Assembly (NCBI GenBank): GCA_035651635.1 | Contig: DASRFK010000059.1 | Coordinates: 1-9,400 of the forward strand | Direction of reading: 5' to 3' | From: JANXQE01 sp035651635 | GTDB lineage: Bacteria > Verrucomicrobiota > Verrucomicrobiia > Limisphaerales > UBA8199 | Length of the DNA stretch: 9,400 nucleotides | Shown: positions 1 to 7,655 of the stretch, piece after piece | Layout: each line of letters begins with the position of its first letter | Position numbering within the stretch: the first letter of the stretch is position 1 | Notes under the pieces: model-generated | Databases searched by the model: none | The model's input: only the letters and a program-made list of their open reading frames with translations | Told to the model about the DNA's origin: nothing | Position numbers and translations under genes: made by a program

Positions 1-3000
1 CCGGTAACCTTCACCATCCAGCCATCCGACCTGTCGCCGATTGCACTGCAGGCGCCCGCCTCGATTTCCGGCCCGCCTGGCCCAAGCTTCGAGATCGCCT
101 GGGGCGTGACCAATCAGGGCGTCGGCCCTGTCGCGCAATACGAATCGTGGGTCGACCGCGTTTATCTCTCGACCCAGCCCAAGCGTGATCGTTGGGGGGA
201 TTCCGTCCTCGCGACATGCATTGAGCGGGGCCCCATTGCTCAAGGGCAAAGCTATTGGCGTTCGCAAGTGGTCCGTGCACCGGTCATTCAGAACGGGAGC
301 TTTTACCTCGTGTTGAGCACCGACGATGATAACAACCTTTTCGAGTCCGATGAGAGTAACAACCTTGTCGCCGTGCCAGTCACTTTCCAAATCGATCGGC
401 CCGACTTGGCGCCTTTGGCTCTGGAAGTGCCGAAGGTAGTCGATTCATCGCCCAACCCCAGTATTCAGTTCACGTGGGGCGTGACCAACCAGGGGCTCGG
501 ACCGGCCATCCCGAGCGGTTCCTGGTCCGATGCGGTTTACCTCTCAACCGACGCTCTGTTTGACTACTCTGACCCGTTGATTCTAAACCGGCAAGAGGCC
601 GGGCCTTTGCCCGCCGGGGGCAGTTATTGGCGAACTCAAAATGCTCAAGTTCCGGTCCGCGTTACCGGCGACTACTACCTGATCTTTAGAACGGATGCGG
701 CAAGCACTTTGGGAGATGCCAATTACACTAACAATACCTTGGCTGTCCCGGTGCACTTCAACATTTCGGCGCCCGACCTTGCGCCGATAGCCTTCATCGT
801 CCCGACCAATGTGGTTGACGCGCCCAATTCCGCCATGACCATCGTGTGGGGTGTCACTAATCAGGGCCCCGGAACCATTGCCTCAAGCGCGACCTCCTGG
901 GTCGACCGTGTATTTCTTTCACCAGACCCGATACTGCACCCCTATTGGGACACGGTGATTGCCTCGGGCGTACAAAATGGTCCCCTGGCGGCAGGTGGAA
1001 CCTACTGGCGAACCAACCTTGTCCGGCTGCCGGTCAGCACTAATGGGCACTACTATCTCTTTTGTTCAATCGCTTCCGATCCCAACCGCCTGGTCGAGTC
1101 GGATACAAGCAATAACCTCGCCACCGCCGAGGTAACGTTCCAAATCAACCCGCCAGATCTATTGCCAATAGCTTTATTGTGCCAAACACAGATCAGCAGC
1201 GCTTTCCCGAGTATTACTCTGGCGTGGGCAGTTACCAACCAAGGAACCGGCCCGGCCATCGGCAGCCCGTTCCCGTGGACGGATTCGATTTCCCTGGTCA
1301 CCTTGGACCAACCGGGTGGCTGGTTCACCTATTTCTGGAATTGGCAGCAAACAAATGTCATTCCTCCCGGCGAGACTCAATGGACCACCAACACCATTGT
1401 TCTACCGATCCCGAAAAGCGGGGATTACCGGCTGACCCTGACCACGGACAGTCGTGATGATCTTGCCGAGTCTATTAAGACCAACAACTCAACTAGCATC
1501 CTGCTTTCGGCGACTGTCCTTCCCCCCAAGGTCGCGCCGGTTTATCTGGGGCTTGAAGGTCAGATTGGCAGCTCAGTAAATCCGTCCGCCACAATCGTCT
1601 GCGGCGTCACTAACCAGGGCAGCACTCCTGCCTGGGCCGGCCCGAATTCCTATTGGCGGGATAGGCTTTACCTCTCCACGAGCGCAACCCTCGACGCCTC
1701 CGCTGTGGTGGTTGCGACGTGGCAGCAAACAAATTCGATTGCGGCCGGCGTGAGTTACTGGCGAACCAACAACGTCCGTTTGCCCGCTCGCACCAGCGGT
1801 GACTATTTCCTGATCCTCACGGTGGACCCCGATAACGTTCTTCAGCAGGTTGACACCTCGAATAATGTCGCCGTGACCTCTATAAAAATCACCGTGCTGC
1901 CCGCCGATCTCACGCCCGCACTGTTTCTTGCTCCAAGCATCGCGACCAACCCAAGCCTCACGTTGATCTGGGGTGTAACCAACCAGGGCTCCGGCCCTGC
2001 GGAATCGCAATGGGGCTGGTCCGACGGCATATACTTGTCGACTTCCCCAACTCCGGACGGCACCGAACAGCTCGTCCGCAGCTACTACATAACCAACACC
2101 CTTGCTCCCGGCTCGGTCTATTGGCGCACAAATGACGTCAGGCTGCCGGTTACAGCTAGCGGAACTTTTTATCTAATGTTCAAGACCGTGTGCTACGGTT
2201 CGGTTCTGGAATCAGATTATAATAACAACACGACTGTGACGCCAGTAACCTTCACGATTGGCGTTCCGGATCTCGCCCCGATCTTCCTTCAGGTTCCGAG
2301 TTCGGTCGGCAGCGTTCCGCATCCGCGAGTTACGGTTATTGTCGGGGTAACCAATCAGGGGAGCGGCTTTGCTTTTGCCGGCAACGACACGTTGTATCTT
2401 TCAGCCACGCCGCGCAGAGACGTTTCCGCCGCTCGGGTTGCCACTTGGCCGCGCACCGCACCCGTGCAGCCCGGCACCACCTATTGGATCACCAATACGG
2501 TTGAAATGCCGGTTAGCGATAGCGGCCGTTACTACCTGGTGTTCGAAGCGGATGGCGATGATGCCCTCGGCGAATCCGACCTGCTTAACAACAGCGCTGT
2601 GGTTGCCATCGACCTCGACCTCTCCCTCCCGCCGGATTTGGCCGTCGTCGATTTTCAAGCACCGCCTTTTGTGGTTGCTCCGGCCAATCCACCGATCCAA
2701 TTAGCGTGGCACATCAAGAACCAGGGACTTGGTCCCGCCGCACGTCCTTGGGCAGATGCGGTTTTGCTGTTTCCCGGTTCCGCTTCTGGCTCGCCCATCT
2801 TGCTCGGACGATTCGCGGAAACCAATCCAATCCCAGCAGGCGCCGATTATTGGCGGACTAACACCCTGGTTCTGCCGGCAACGCAGAGCGGTGGATTCCT
2901 TCTTAAACTTCGCACTGATTCAGAGGGAGACCTTTTCGAATTCGAGGAAAGCAATAACGAATCAGTCGCAAATGTCGTGTTCACCTTCGTGGCTCCCCCA

Positions 3001-3264
3001 AAGATCATTCTCGGTCCGGGCAGAATGAGGGACGATGGTTCGTTCGAACTGGCCGTGACAGGTCTACCAGGTGCTCGTTATAAATTGCAGACCTCAACCA
3101 ATCTCCTGGACTGGGTAAGCGTATGCAATTTTTCCTGCACCCAACAAACAACCTGGGTTCAGGATCCAGGACCGAATTCCGGCGAGTGCTTCTACCGCGT
3201 GGTGGACTCCGTAGCGACGCCGGCTGTAACCCGCGCCGGCGCGGACGACAACGGCAGGCGTTGA
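1..3264 (+). CDS. Large secreted protein with tandem CARDB-like repeats, 5' end outside window (partial)
   Basis: The reading frame is open from base 1 to the TGA at 3262-3264, giving 1087 residues in the window. It has no start here; the GTG at 106 lies inside a repeat and is not a believable start. The protein is eight tandem beta-sandwich units of 121-127 residues. Each begins near P-D-L-x-P, then has (V/I)-x-N-Q-G, W-x-D-x-x-x-L, G-x-x-Y-W-R-T-N, and ends with G-x-Y-x-L, an acidic stretch, S-N-N and V-T-F. That order matches CARDB (cell-adhesion-related domain in bacteria), a family of exported or surface proteins. After residue 998 comes a module with V-T-G-L-P-G, Y-K-L-Q-T-S-T-N-L and F-Y-R-V-V, frequent at the C-terminus of verrucomicrobial secreted proteins. 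The last 16 or so residues (after FYRVVDSV) are Arg/Ala rich and antisense to a sigma-factor remnant, so the original stop may have been lost. An adhesion or matrix role is inferred; no catalytic motif is visible. Confidence 0.88.
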   Translation, partial: PVTFTIQPSDLSPIALQAPASISGPPGPSFEIAWGVTNQGVGPVAQYESWVDRVYLSTQPKRDRWGDSVLATCIERGPIAQGQSYWRSQVVRAPVIQNGSFYLVLSTDDDNNLFESDESNNLVAVPVTFQIDRPDLAPLALEVPKVVDSSPNPSIQFTWGVTNQGLGPAIPSGSWSDAVYLSTDALFDYSDPLILNRQEAGPLPAGGSYWRTQNAQVPVRVTGDYYLIFRTDAASTLGDANYTNNTLAVPVHFNISAPDLAPIAFIVPTNVVDAPNSAMTIVWGVTNQGPGTIASSATSWVDRVFLSPDPILHPYWDTVIASGVQNGPLAAGGTYWRTNLVRLPVSTNGHYYLFCSIASDPNRLVESDTSNNLATAEVTFQINPPDLLPIALLCQTQISSAFPSITLAWAVTNQGTGPAIGSPFPWTDSISLVTLDQPGGWFTYFWNWQQTNVIPPGETQWTTNTIVLPIPKSGDYRLTLTTDSRDDLAESIKTNNSTSILLSATVLPPKVAPVYLGLEGQIGSSVNPSATIVCGVTNQGSTPAWAGPNSYWRDRLYLSTSATLDASAVVVATWQQTNSIAAGVSYWRTNNVRLPARTSGDYFLILTVDPDNVLQQVDTSNNVAVTSIKITVLPADLTPALFLAPSIATNPSLTLIWGVTNQGSGPAESQWGWSDGIYLSTSPTPDGTEQLVRSYYITNTLAPGSVYWRTNDVRLPVTASGTFYLMFKTVCYGSVLESDYNNNTTVTPVTFTIGVPDLAPIFLQVPSSVGSVPHPRVTVIVGVTNQGSGFAFAGNDTLYLSATPRRDVSAARVATWPRTAPVQPGTTYWITNTVEMPVSDSGRYYLVFEADGDDALGESDLLNNSAVVAIDLDLSLPPDLAVVDFQAPPFVVAPANPPIQLAWHIKNQGLGPAARPWADAVLLFPGSASGSPILLGRFAETNPIPAGADYWRTNTLVLPATQSGGFLLKLRTDSEGDLFEFEESNNESVANVVFTFVAPPKIILGPGRMRDDGSFELAVTGLPGARYKLQTSTNLLDWVSVCNFSCTQQTTWVQDPGPNSGECFYRVVDSVATPAVTRAGADDNGRR
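25..2994 (+). repeat. Eight tandem protein-level CARDB-like repeat units
   Basis: Unit boundaries, set at the P-D-L-x-P-like start, are 25-399, 400-771, 772-1152, 1153-1524, 1525-1902, 1903-2265, 2266-2631 and 2632-2994 (125, 124, 127, 124, 126, 121, 122 and 121 residues). V-T-N-Q-G is exact in units 1-7 and reads I-K-N-Q-G in unit 8. The Trp of the Y-W-R-T-N motif is present in all eight, with Y-W in seven (unit 4 has Q-W). Unit 4 is the most divergent, with an extra aromatic stretch (G-W-F-T-Y-F-W-N-W). The units resemble each other as protein far more than as DNA, so this is an old array rather than recent slippage. More units probably lie upstream, because the frame and pattern continue to base 1. 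Confidence 0.88.
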
Positions 3265-3513
3265 CGGAGGGCACATCCGCGACGGCAGGCGACCGCGGTA
3301 GCCTGGAACAACGAGCACTGCCTTTCGCAACCGGTGCGCGCCGCGGGCCAGAACGAGAAACACAGCTTGCGTCACTTCGGCGGCGGCTGCGACGTCGCCA
3401 GCCCTCCGGTTTGCGGATGAGTAAACGAAGGCCCCGTATCGTTCCAACAAAGGCCGCAAGCTCTCTGCGAGACGATCCCGTCGCCAGTGTTCGAGAACGT
3501 CTCGATCCGTCAA
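3240..3513 (-). pseudogene. Truncated, frameshifted ECF sigma-70 factor remnant (region 2)
   Basis: Reading the minus strand down from a TTG at 3513 gives about 70 residues that look like region 2 of an ECF sigma factor: T-D-R-D-V-L at the start, P-L-L-E-R-Y-x-x-F-V-Y-S-S-A, then A-A-E-V-T-Q-A-V-F-L-V-L-A-R-x-A-x-R-L-R-K. Region 2 binds core polymerase and the -10 element. The family then expects G-W-L-x-R-x-A-x-x-V-A-C-R. Here the frame goes wrong near 3300-3312, but the next frame resumes with T-A-V-A-C-R-R-x-C-A-L-R-Q-R, as if a few bases were lost. Region 4 is missing entirely, since the sequence runs antisense into the end of the CARDB gene. It is therefore a dead fragment. The true start may lie upstream: the frame is open to at least 3540 without a convincing start or Shine-Dalgarno. 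Confidence 0.62.
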
Positions 3514-3853
3514 GCTGGCTCTCGAAGTAGCGTGGCCGGGCCTGTTGTTTGTGAATTCAACTAAGGCCCTTCAGACGTACCCAACGGTTAACGCCCATGG
3601 ATGAACAACTGAGCGATGGTTCGCTTTTTCAGGCTACTACGCAGCAAAAAACTAGGGATTGACGCGGGTCTTCGGGCACAACCGGACACTTTCCGGGCAG
3701 AAGGGGGTCCGGCCATTGATTCGAACTGCGTAGGACCTAATGTACATTCTATCGGACTGACCCCCGTTCTCATTGTTAGTCTTGGGGGGCGTGACCTGGG
3801 CCGATAATGTACTCCTTGATCGCGTGCAATCTTTTAACCATTATTCTGCCAGA
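3514..3853. other. Non-coding stretch between sigma remnant and propeller gene
   Basis: Besides the inverted repeat at 3699-3770, I see no supportable gene here. Short open frames on both strands (for example 3616-3807 and 3588-3773) lack recognisable motifs and a Shine-Dalgarno. No confident sigma-70 promoter is visible: a TTGACG at 3659-3664 has no matching -10 at the right distance. The 5' leader and promoter of the propeller gene should lie in this stretch. Confidence 0.5.
3699..3770. repeat. Imperfect GC-rich inverted repeat
   Basis: The left arm at 3699-3712 reads agaagggggtccgg. The right arm at 3753-3770, read on the minus strand, is agaacgggggtcagtccg. The arms share agaa, gggggtc and ccg in order, with a 1-base and a 3-base insertion in the right arm, and are separated by 40 bases. 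It could be a decayed REP/MITE-like element or a remnant of the ends of a small transposable element. It lies just before the propeller gene and lacks a T-tract, so a terminator is less likely. Confidence 0.4.
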
Positions 3854-5866
3854 GTGACGTCTAATCCCCTACGACCAGGAGAGTTCTTCCAGTTCAAACA
3901 CCTTCTCAGGCCGAAGCTTTTGGCAGTCATTTGCGGTATTGTGGTTTCCGGGCTAATGCTCCCGGGCACGAATTCACTGGGCGCCTCCTGGGTTCAATTG
4001 CTTCCTCTGCCCGAGACCCGCGGTCTCCGCTGCCTGACCGTTTTCAGCAATACCTACTACGCCGCAGGACTGGGTGGTGTTCTTCTCAGTTCTCAGGACG
4101 GGGTTACCTGGGTCGACCAATCCACGGGTTATACAAACGCTTTCCTGGCGGCGACCACTGGGAATCAACTCCTGGTGCTCGGCGGAAATGATCAGTTGGT
4201 GATTTCCTCAAACGGTCTGAGCTGGCAACAAATCACTAATCCTGCCAGTGATTCTCCCGGCGCGCTGGGATTTGCCAACGGCCGATTTGTTTACCTTGGA
4301 GTCGCGGGCTCGATCGCCACTTCAACCAACATTGTTGACTGGGAAACCGATCGCCCGATCGATGGACAGCAGCAATTCACCGGTTTCTGTTATGGCAACG
4401 GCGTATTTGTTGGCTTGGGCTGGCGGGGTATCTACTCTTCCCAGAACGGAACTACCTGGACGAAGGTTTATACCCCGATCGGAAACGGGCCCACTACTGG
4501 GGTTTTCGCAAAGGGCAGTTTCGTTACCGGCGACTTCGATGGGCATTTGTATCAATCCGACGACGGACTGGCGTGGCGCCAAAGCACAGTTACCTTGGGC
4601 GGTTCGATTCAGGTTCTGCTCTTTGACGGCTCTCGATATATCGCCGTGCTCAATAACGGAACCAGCTTCGCCACCTCGATGGACGCCACCAACTGGACCC
4701 AGATTGCGCCGCCCACTGCCGCCAACGTTTTGACCGCCCTGGCCGCCAATGGACGGCTCGTCTGCGGCGGGGCCTCCGGCGCTTTGGCTTACGGCACTTC
4801 GCCTGTCGATTTGAATGTGATCAATCCAGGATTAGGCGCGGACCTGGTAGACGTTGCAGCCGGTGCGGGTAATTACGTTGCCGTGACGAGTGGGACGATC
4901 ATGGTTTCGGACGATGGCCTTACCTGGCGCCCCCTACCGGTCTATCCCTCACGCCCGATGCATTTTATCAGGTACAGTCGTGGCAGATACATCGTTGGAT
5001 GCGACTGGGGCGTGCTGTTCACCTCCACTAACGGAACCAATTGGGTTGAATCGAATGTGGCAACCACCAGTTCGCTAAGCTCCCTTGCCACCGACGGCAC
5101 TCGCGAGGTCATAGTTGGCACTTTCGGAGGGACGTTCTATTCCGATGATGGGGTCAACTGGCAGCCAGGCTCTGGCGGGTGGACCGGTGGTGACATTACC
5201 TACAACGCTGTGACCTGGGCAAAAGGCACCTGGGTTTGCGCCGGCAATGGCAGGCTGGTCACATCGACCAACGGGAGCGACTGGCAAATCCGCCCGATCG
5301 ACACCTCGTGGTTCCTTAACGGCGTCGCGTTCGCACAGAACCAATTCATTGCTGTGGGCAATGGCGTCATTCTCACATCGTCCGACGGCGCGGTCTGGAA
5401 GGCCCAAGTGAGTCCAAATGCCCTGCAACTGAAGGCTGTCGATTTCATCGGCTCGAACTGGGTCGCGACTGTAGGACCGCAGGTCCCGGGTCCGGATTCC
5501 TCGCCCGCCGTGATCGTCTCGGCCTCCGGGACAAACTGGATGACCAACACTTTCTCGCTGCCTCCGTTTGTCGGCCTCTACGGTCTCACTCACGACTCAC
5601 AAATTGCTTTGGCCGTTGGCAGCTTCGGCCACATCTATCGCCTCGGGCAAATGCCGCAGCCGACCTTGACCCTGGAACGCGTTAAGGATCAGCTCCAATA
5701 CACTCTTTCCGGTCTGCCCAGGGTTAATCTCGCCGTCGAGCAATCTGAGGATTTGCAATCCTGGAGCGCGCCTCTATTCATCCTCAACGCCGCAGCAACT
5801 ACCCAATTCCGCCAACTCCCCGTTCCCGGCGTCCCCAGCCAGTTTTACCGGGCTTCAATCCGATAG
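3854..5866 (+). CDS. Secreted Asp-box (BNR-like) beta-propeller protein
   Basis: An exported beta-propeller of 670 residues from the chosen GTG start. Signal peptide: Lys21, hydrophobic run 22-36, probable cleavage after S-L-G-A at residue 44. Twelve Asp-box motifs of the type S-x-(D/N)-G-x-x-W begin near residues 79, 118, 157, 195, 235, 275, 352, 391, 430, 471, 509 and 556. A degenerate position near 315 (G-T-S-P-V-D-L) completes a period of about 39 residues, so 13 blades, probably two propellers. Asp-boxes occur in sialidases, Ycf48-type and many non-enzymatic propellers. No sialidase Arg triad or F/Y-R-I-P motif is visible, so binding is more likely than catalysis. Residues 614-670 form the same class of C-terminal module as the CARDB protein (L-S-G-L-P, E-Q-S-E-D-L-x-x-W, F-Y-R-A-S). 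The frame is open up to a TTG at 3773, which would put the signal peptide 27 residues further in. Neither start has a clear Shine-Dalgarno. Confidence 0.87.
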   Translation: MTSNPLRPGEFFQFKHLLRPKLLAVICGIVVSGLMLPGTNSLGASWVQLLPLPETRGLRCLTVFSNTYYAAGLGGVLLSSQDGVTWVDQSTGYTNAFLAATTGNQLLVLGGNDQLVISSNGLSWQQITNPASDSPGALGFANGRFVYLGVAGSIATSTNIVDWETDRPIDGQQQFTGFCYGNGVFVGLGWRGIYSSQNGTTWTKVYTPIGNGPTTGVFAKGSFVTGDFDGHLYQSDDGLAWRQSTVTLGGSIQVLLFDGSRYIAVLNNGTSFATSMDATNWTQIAPPTAANVLTALAANGRLVCGGASGALAYGTSPVDLNVINPGLGADLVDVAAGAGNYVAVTSGTIMVSDDGLTWRPLPVYPSRPMHFIRYSRGRYIVGCDWGVLFTSTNGTNWVESNVATTSSLSSLATDGTREVIVGTFGGTFYSDDGVNWQPGSGGWTGGDITYNAVTWAKGTWVCAGNGRLVTSTNGSDWQIRPIDTSWFLNGVAFAQNQFIAVGNGVILTSSDGAVWKAQVSPNALQLKAVDFIGSNWVATVGPQVPGPDSSPAVIVSASGTNWMTNTFSLPPFVGLYGLTHDSQIALAVGSFGHIYRLGQMPQPTLTLERVKDQLQYTLSGLPRVNLAVEQSEDLQSWSAPLFILNAAATTQFRQLPVPGVPSQFYRASIR

Positions 5867-6083
5867 GCCCGATTCCTCAGCAGTCGTGCCGCCAACGACA
5901 GCGAACACCTTTCCGACTAACTCCCATTGCATTTATCAGCGAAGATTAGCTCAAATGAGCGGTTGCATTTGGATTGCTCCTGGCCATCCACCGTGCTAAC
6001 GATTGGCCATCACTGCGCCTCATGAACGAGTTTATTGAAATTCGAACGCCCGGCCGCTTCCTGCTCTCCAATAGTATGTGCTC
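5867..6083. other. Intergenic spacer before the TldD-like operon
   Basis: A 217-base gap that should carry the end of the propeller transcript and the promoter of the TldD-like operon. Visible structure is weak: a 5-bp hairpin gtcgt/acgac at 5883-5899 without a T-tract, a gctca-aa-tgagc palindrome at 5949-5960, ttgcattt twice (5927-5934 and 5963-5970), and tggccatc twice (5981-5988 and 6004-6011). A TAGTAT at 6072-6077 sits 6 bases before the ATG, compatible with a near-leaderless transcript, but no -35 match supports it. No Shine-Dalgarno precedes the downstream start. Confidence 0.4.
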
Positions 6084-7652
6084 ATGCAATTTACCCGACG
6101 TGACTTTCTGAAGACCGCCGGTCTGGCCTGCGGCGCAGCGGCTCTGCCCGCGTGGGTCCTCGAAACCGAAGCCGCCGAGGCGGCGGCCGTGGACAAGCAG
6201 GGTTTGGCGGAACTCGCGCTAAAGGCGGCGAAGCAGGCGGGCGCGACTTATGCCGATATCCGGATCAACCGATATCGCAACGAATCGATTTTTTCCCGCG
6301 AGCGCCGCATTCAACGCGTTTCACGCTCCCAGACTTTCGGCTTTGGCGTCCGGGTGCTGCTTAAAGGGGCCTGGGGTTTTGCTTCGAGTTATCTGGTCAC
6401 GCCGGAGGCTGTGCGGCGGATTACGTCTCAAGCCCTGGACATAGCCCGCGCCAATGCTCTTTACCAACGCAAACCGATTCAGATGGTGTCCGCACCCAAG
6501 GTGAAGGCTTCCTGGCGCAGCGCCTTCAAACAGGACCCGTTCGAAGTGCCTTCGGACCGCAAGATCGAGTTCCTCCTCCAGATCAACGAGGCCGCCCTCA
6601 AAGCCAAAGGCGCTTCCTTCGTTAACTCGGGCCTGACGTTCCAGAACGAGCAAAAATTCTACGCCTCGACCGACGGGTCTTTCATCGATCAGTACATCAT
6701 TCGCACCTTGCCCTCCTTCACCGTCACTGCGGTGAACCGCAGCGCCGGCGATTTCCAAACGCGCGCAAGTCTGGCCGGGCCCAAGACCATCGGCTACGAA
6801 TACCTCGAAGAGTACCCCTGGCTAAAGGAAGCCCAACAAGCAGGCGAGGAAGCCGTCGCCAAGCTGCAGGCCAAGCCAGTCGCCCCCGGCAAATACGACC
6901 TGGTGATTCATCCCTCGAATCTGTGGCTCACCATCCACGAGTCGGTCGGCCATTCCACGGAATTGGACCGCGCGTTGCTCTGGGAAGCCGACTATGCCGG
7001 CACCAGCTTCCTCACGCCGGACAAGACTGGTAAGCTCGAGTTTGGCTCAAAGATTTGCAATTTCTACGCGGACCGGACCCAGCCGCACGGCCTCGCGACC
7101 GTCGGATACGATGATGAAGGAGTGAAGTCCGAACGCTGGCCGCTCATCAAGGACGGCCTTTTCGTCGACTGGCAAACCACGCGCGACCTGGCGCCGTTGA
7201 TCGGCGAGAAACATTCCCACGGGTGCCTGCACGCCGATAGTTGGGGCAGCGTTCCCTTTCCGCGCATGCCCAACGTCTCGCTCCAGCCGGGCACCCAGGA
7301 CGTTTCGTTGGACGACCTCGTCGCCGGGGTTGATAACGGGATTTTGATCTACGGCAACGGCAGTTGGTCCATCGATCAGCAACGCTATAATTTCCAATTT
7401 GGCGGGCAGACCTTTTGGGAAATCAAGAATGGCAGGGTCGGCGCGATGCTCCGGGACGGCGCGTACCAATCGCGCACCACCGATTTCTGGCACGCCTGCG
7501 ACGGACTTGGTGGGGAAAGAACCTACGAGCTCGGCGGCGCCGCCAACGACGGCAAGGGCGAACCGACCCAAGCCAACGCTGTCAGCCACGGATCGCCGGT
7601 TGCCAGATTCCGCCAGATCAACGTACTCAACACGGCCACCAAACCTCAATGA
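6084..7652 (+). CDS. TldD-like metalloprotease subunit (peptidase U62) with Tat signal
   Basis: A 522-residue member of the TldD/PmbA family, zinc-dependent peptidases that in E. coli work as a TldD-TldE heterodimer on unfolded peptides, in microcin B17 maturation and CcdA turnover. The N-terminus carries a twin-arginine signal (T-R-R-D-F-L-K at residues 4-10, then a small hydrophobic Gly/Ala-rich stretch), so export of a folded protein is predicted. The zinc motif is H-E-S-V-G-H at 285-290. Further TldD landmarks follow in order: Y-D-D-E-G-V, H-S-H-G-C from 377, P-R-M-P-N at 393-397, the G-I-L-I-Y-G-N-G-S-W segment, and D-G-K-G-E-P with V-S-H-G near the end. Where E. coli TldD has the third zinc ligand, a Cys in a C-G-K context, this protein has Asp489. 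I chose ATG 6084 over in-frame GTG 6078 because it gives a standard Tat start. The next gene follows after 3 bases. Confidence 0.9.
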   Translation: MQFTRRDFLKTAGLACGAAALPAWVLETEAAEAAAVDKQGLAELALKAAKQAGATYADIRINRYRNESIFSRERRIQRVSRSQTFGFGVRVLLKGAWGFASSYLVTPEAVRRITSQALDIARANALYQRKPIQMVSAPKVKASWRSAFKQDPFEVPSDRKIEFLLQINEAALKAKGASFVNSGLTFQNEQKFYASTDGSFIDQYIIRTLPSFTVTAVNRSAGDFQTRASLAGPKTIGYEYLEEYPWLKEAQQAGEEAVAKLQAKPVAPGKYDLVIHPSNLWLTIHESVGHSTELDRALLWEADYAGTSFLTPDKTGKLEFGSKICNFYADRTQPHGLATVGYDDEGVKSERWPLIKDGLFVDWQTTRDLAPLIGEKHSHGCLHADSWGSVPFPRMPNVSLQPGTQDVSLDDLVAGVDNGILIYGNGSWSIDQQRYNFQFGGQTFWEIKNGRVGAMLRDGAYQSRTTDFWHACDGLGGERTYELGGAANDGKGEPTQANAVSHGSPVARFRQINVLNTATKPQ

Positions 7653-7655
7653 GCC

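Noticed and set aside
106..108. GTG at 106 as the start of the CARDB gene
   Set aside because: The frame is open back to base 1 and encodes the beginning of the same repeat unit (S-D-L-x-P-I at 25-42). The GTG is the Val of the V-T-N-Q-G motif.
25..2994. Repeat array considered as CRISPR or recent DNA tandem repeat
   Set aside because: The period is about 370 bases, DNA identity between units is low, and the periodicity is at protein level in one continuous coding frame.
3123..3530. 135-residue plus-strand open frame overlapping the CARDB end
   Set aside because: It is very Arg-rich and is the antisense shadow of the sigma-factor remnant, which makes better sense on the minus strand.
3597..3662. 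21-residue ATG open frame beginning M-D-E-Q-L-S-D-G
   Set aside because: The composition looks acceptable, but it has no Shine-Dalgarno, no known family and is too short to support.
3616..3807. 63-residue plus-strand open frame before the propeller gene
   Set aside because: No motif and no ribosome binding site, and it spans the imperfect inverted repeat and overlaps the upstream extension of the next gene.
5075..5593. 172-residue open frame on the minus strand under the propeller gene
   Set aside because: It is antisense to regularly spaced Asp-box repeats, shows no domain motif, and has repetitive composition that mirrors the sense repeats.
5981..6011. Direct repeat tggccatc (5981-5988, 6004-6011) as a regulator-binding site
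   Set aside because: An 8-bp pair spaced 23 bases apart can arise by chance, and no promoter element is placed consistently with it.
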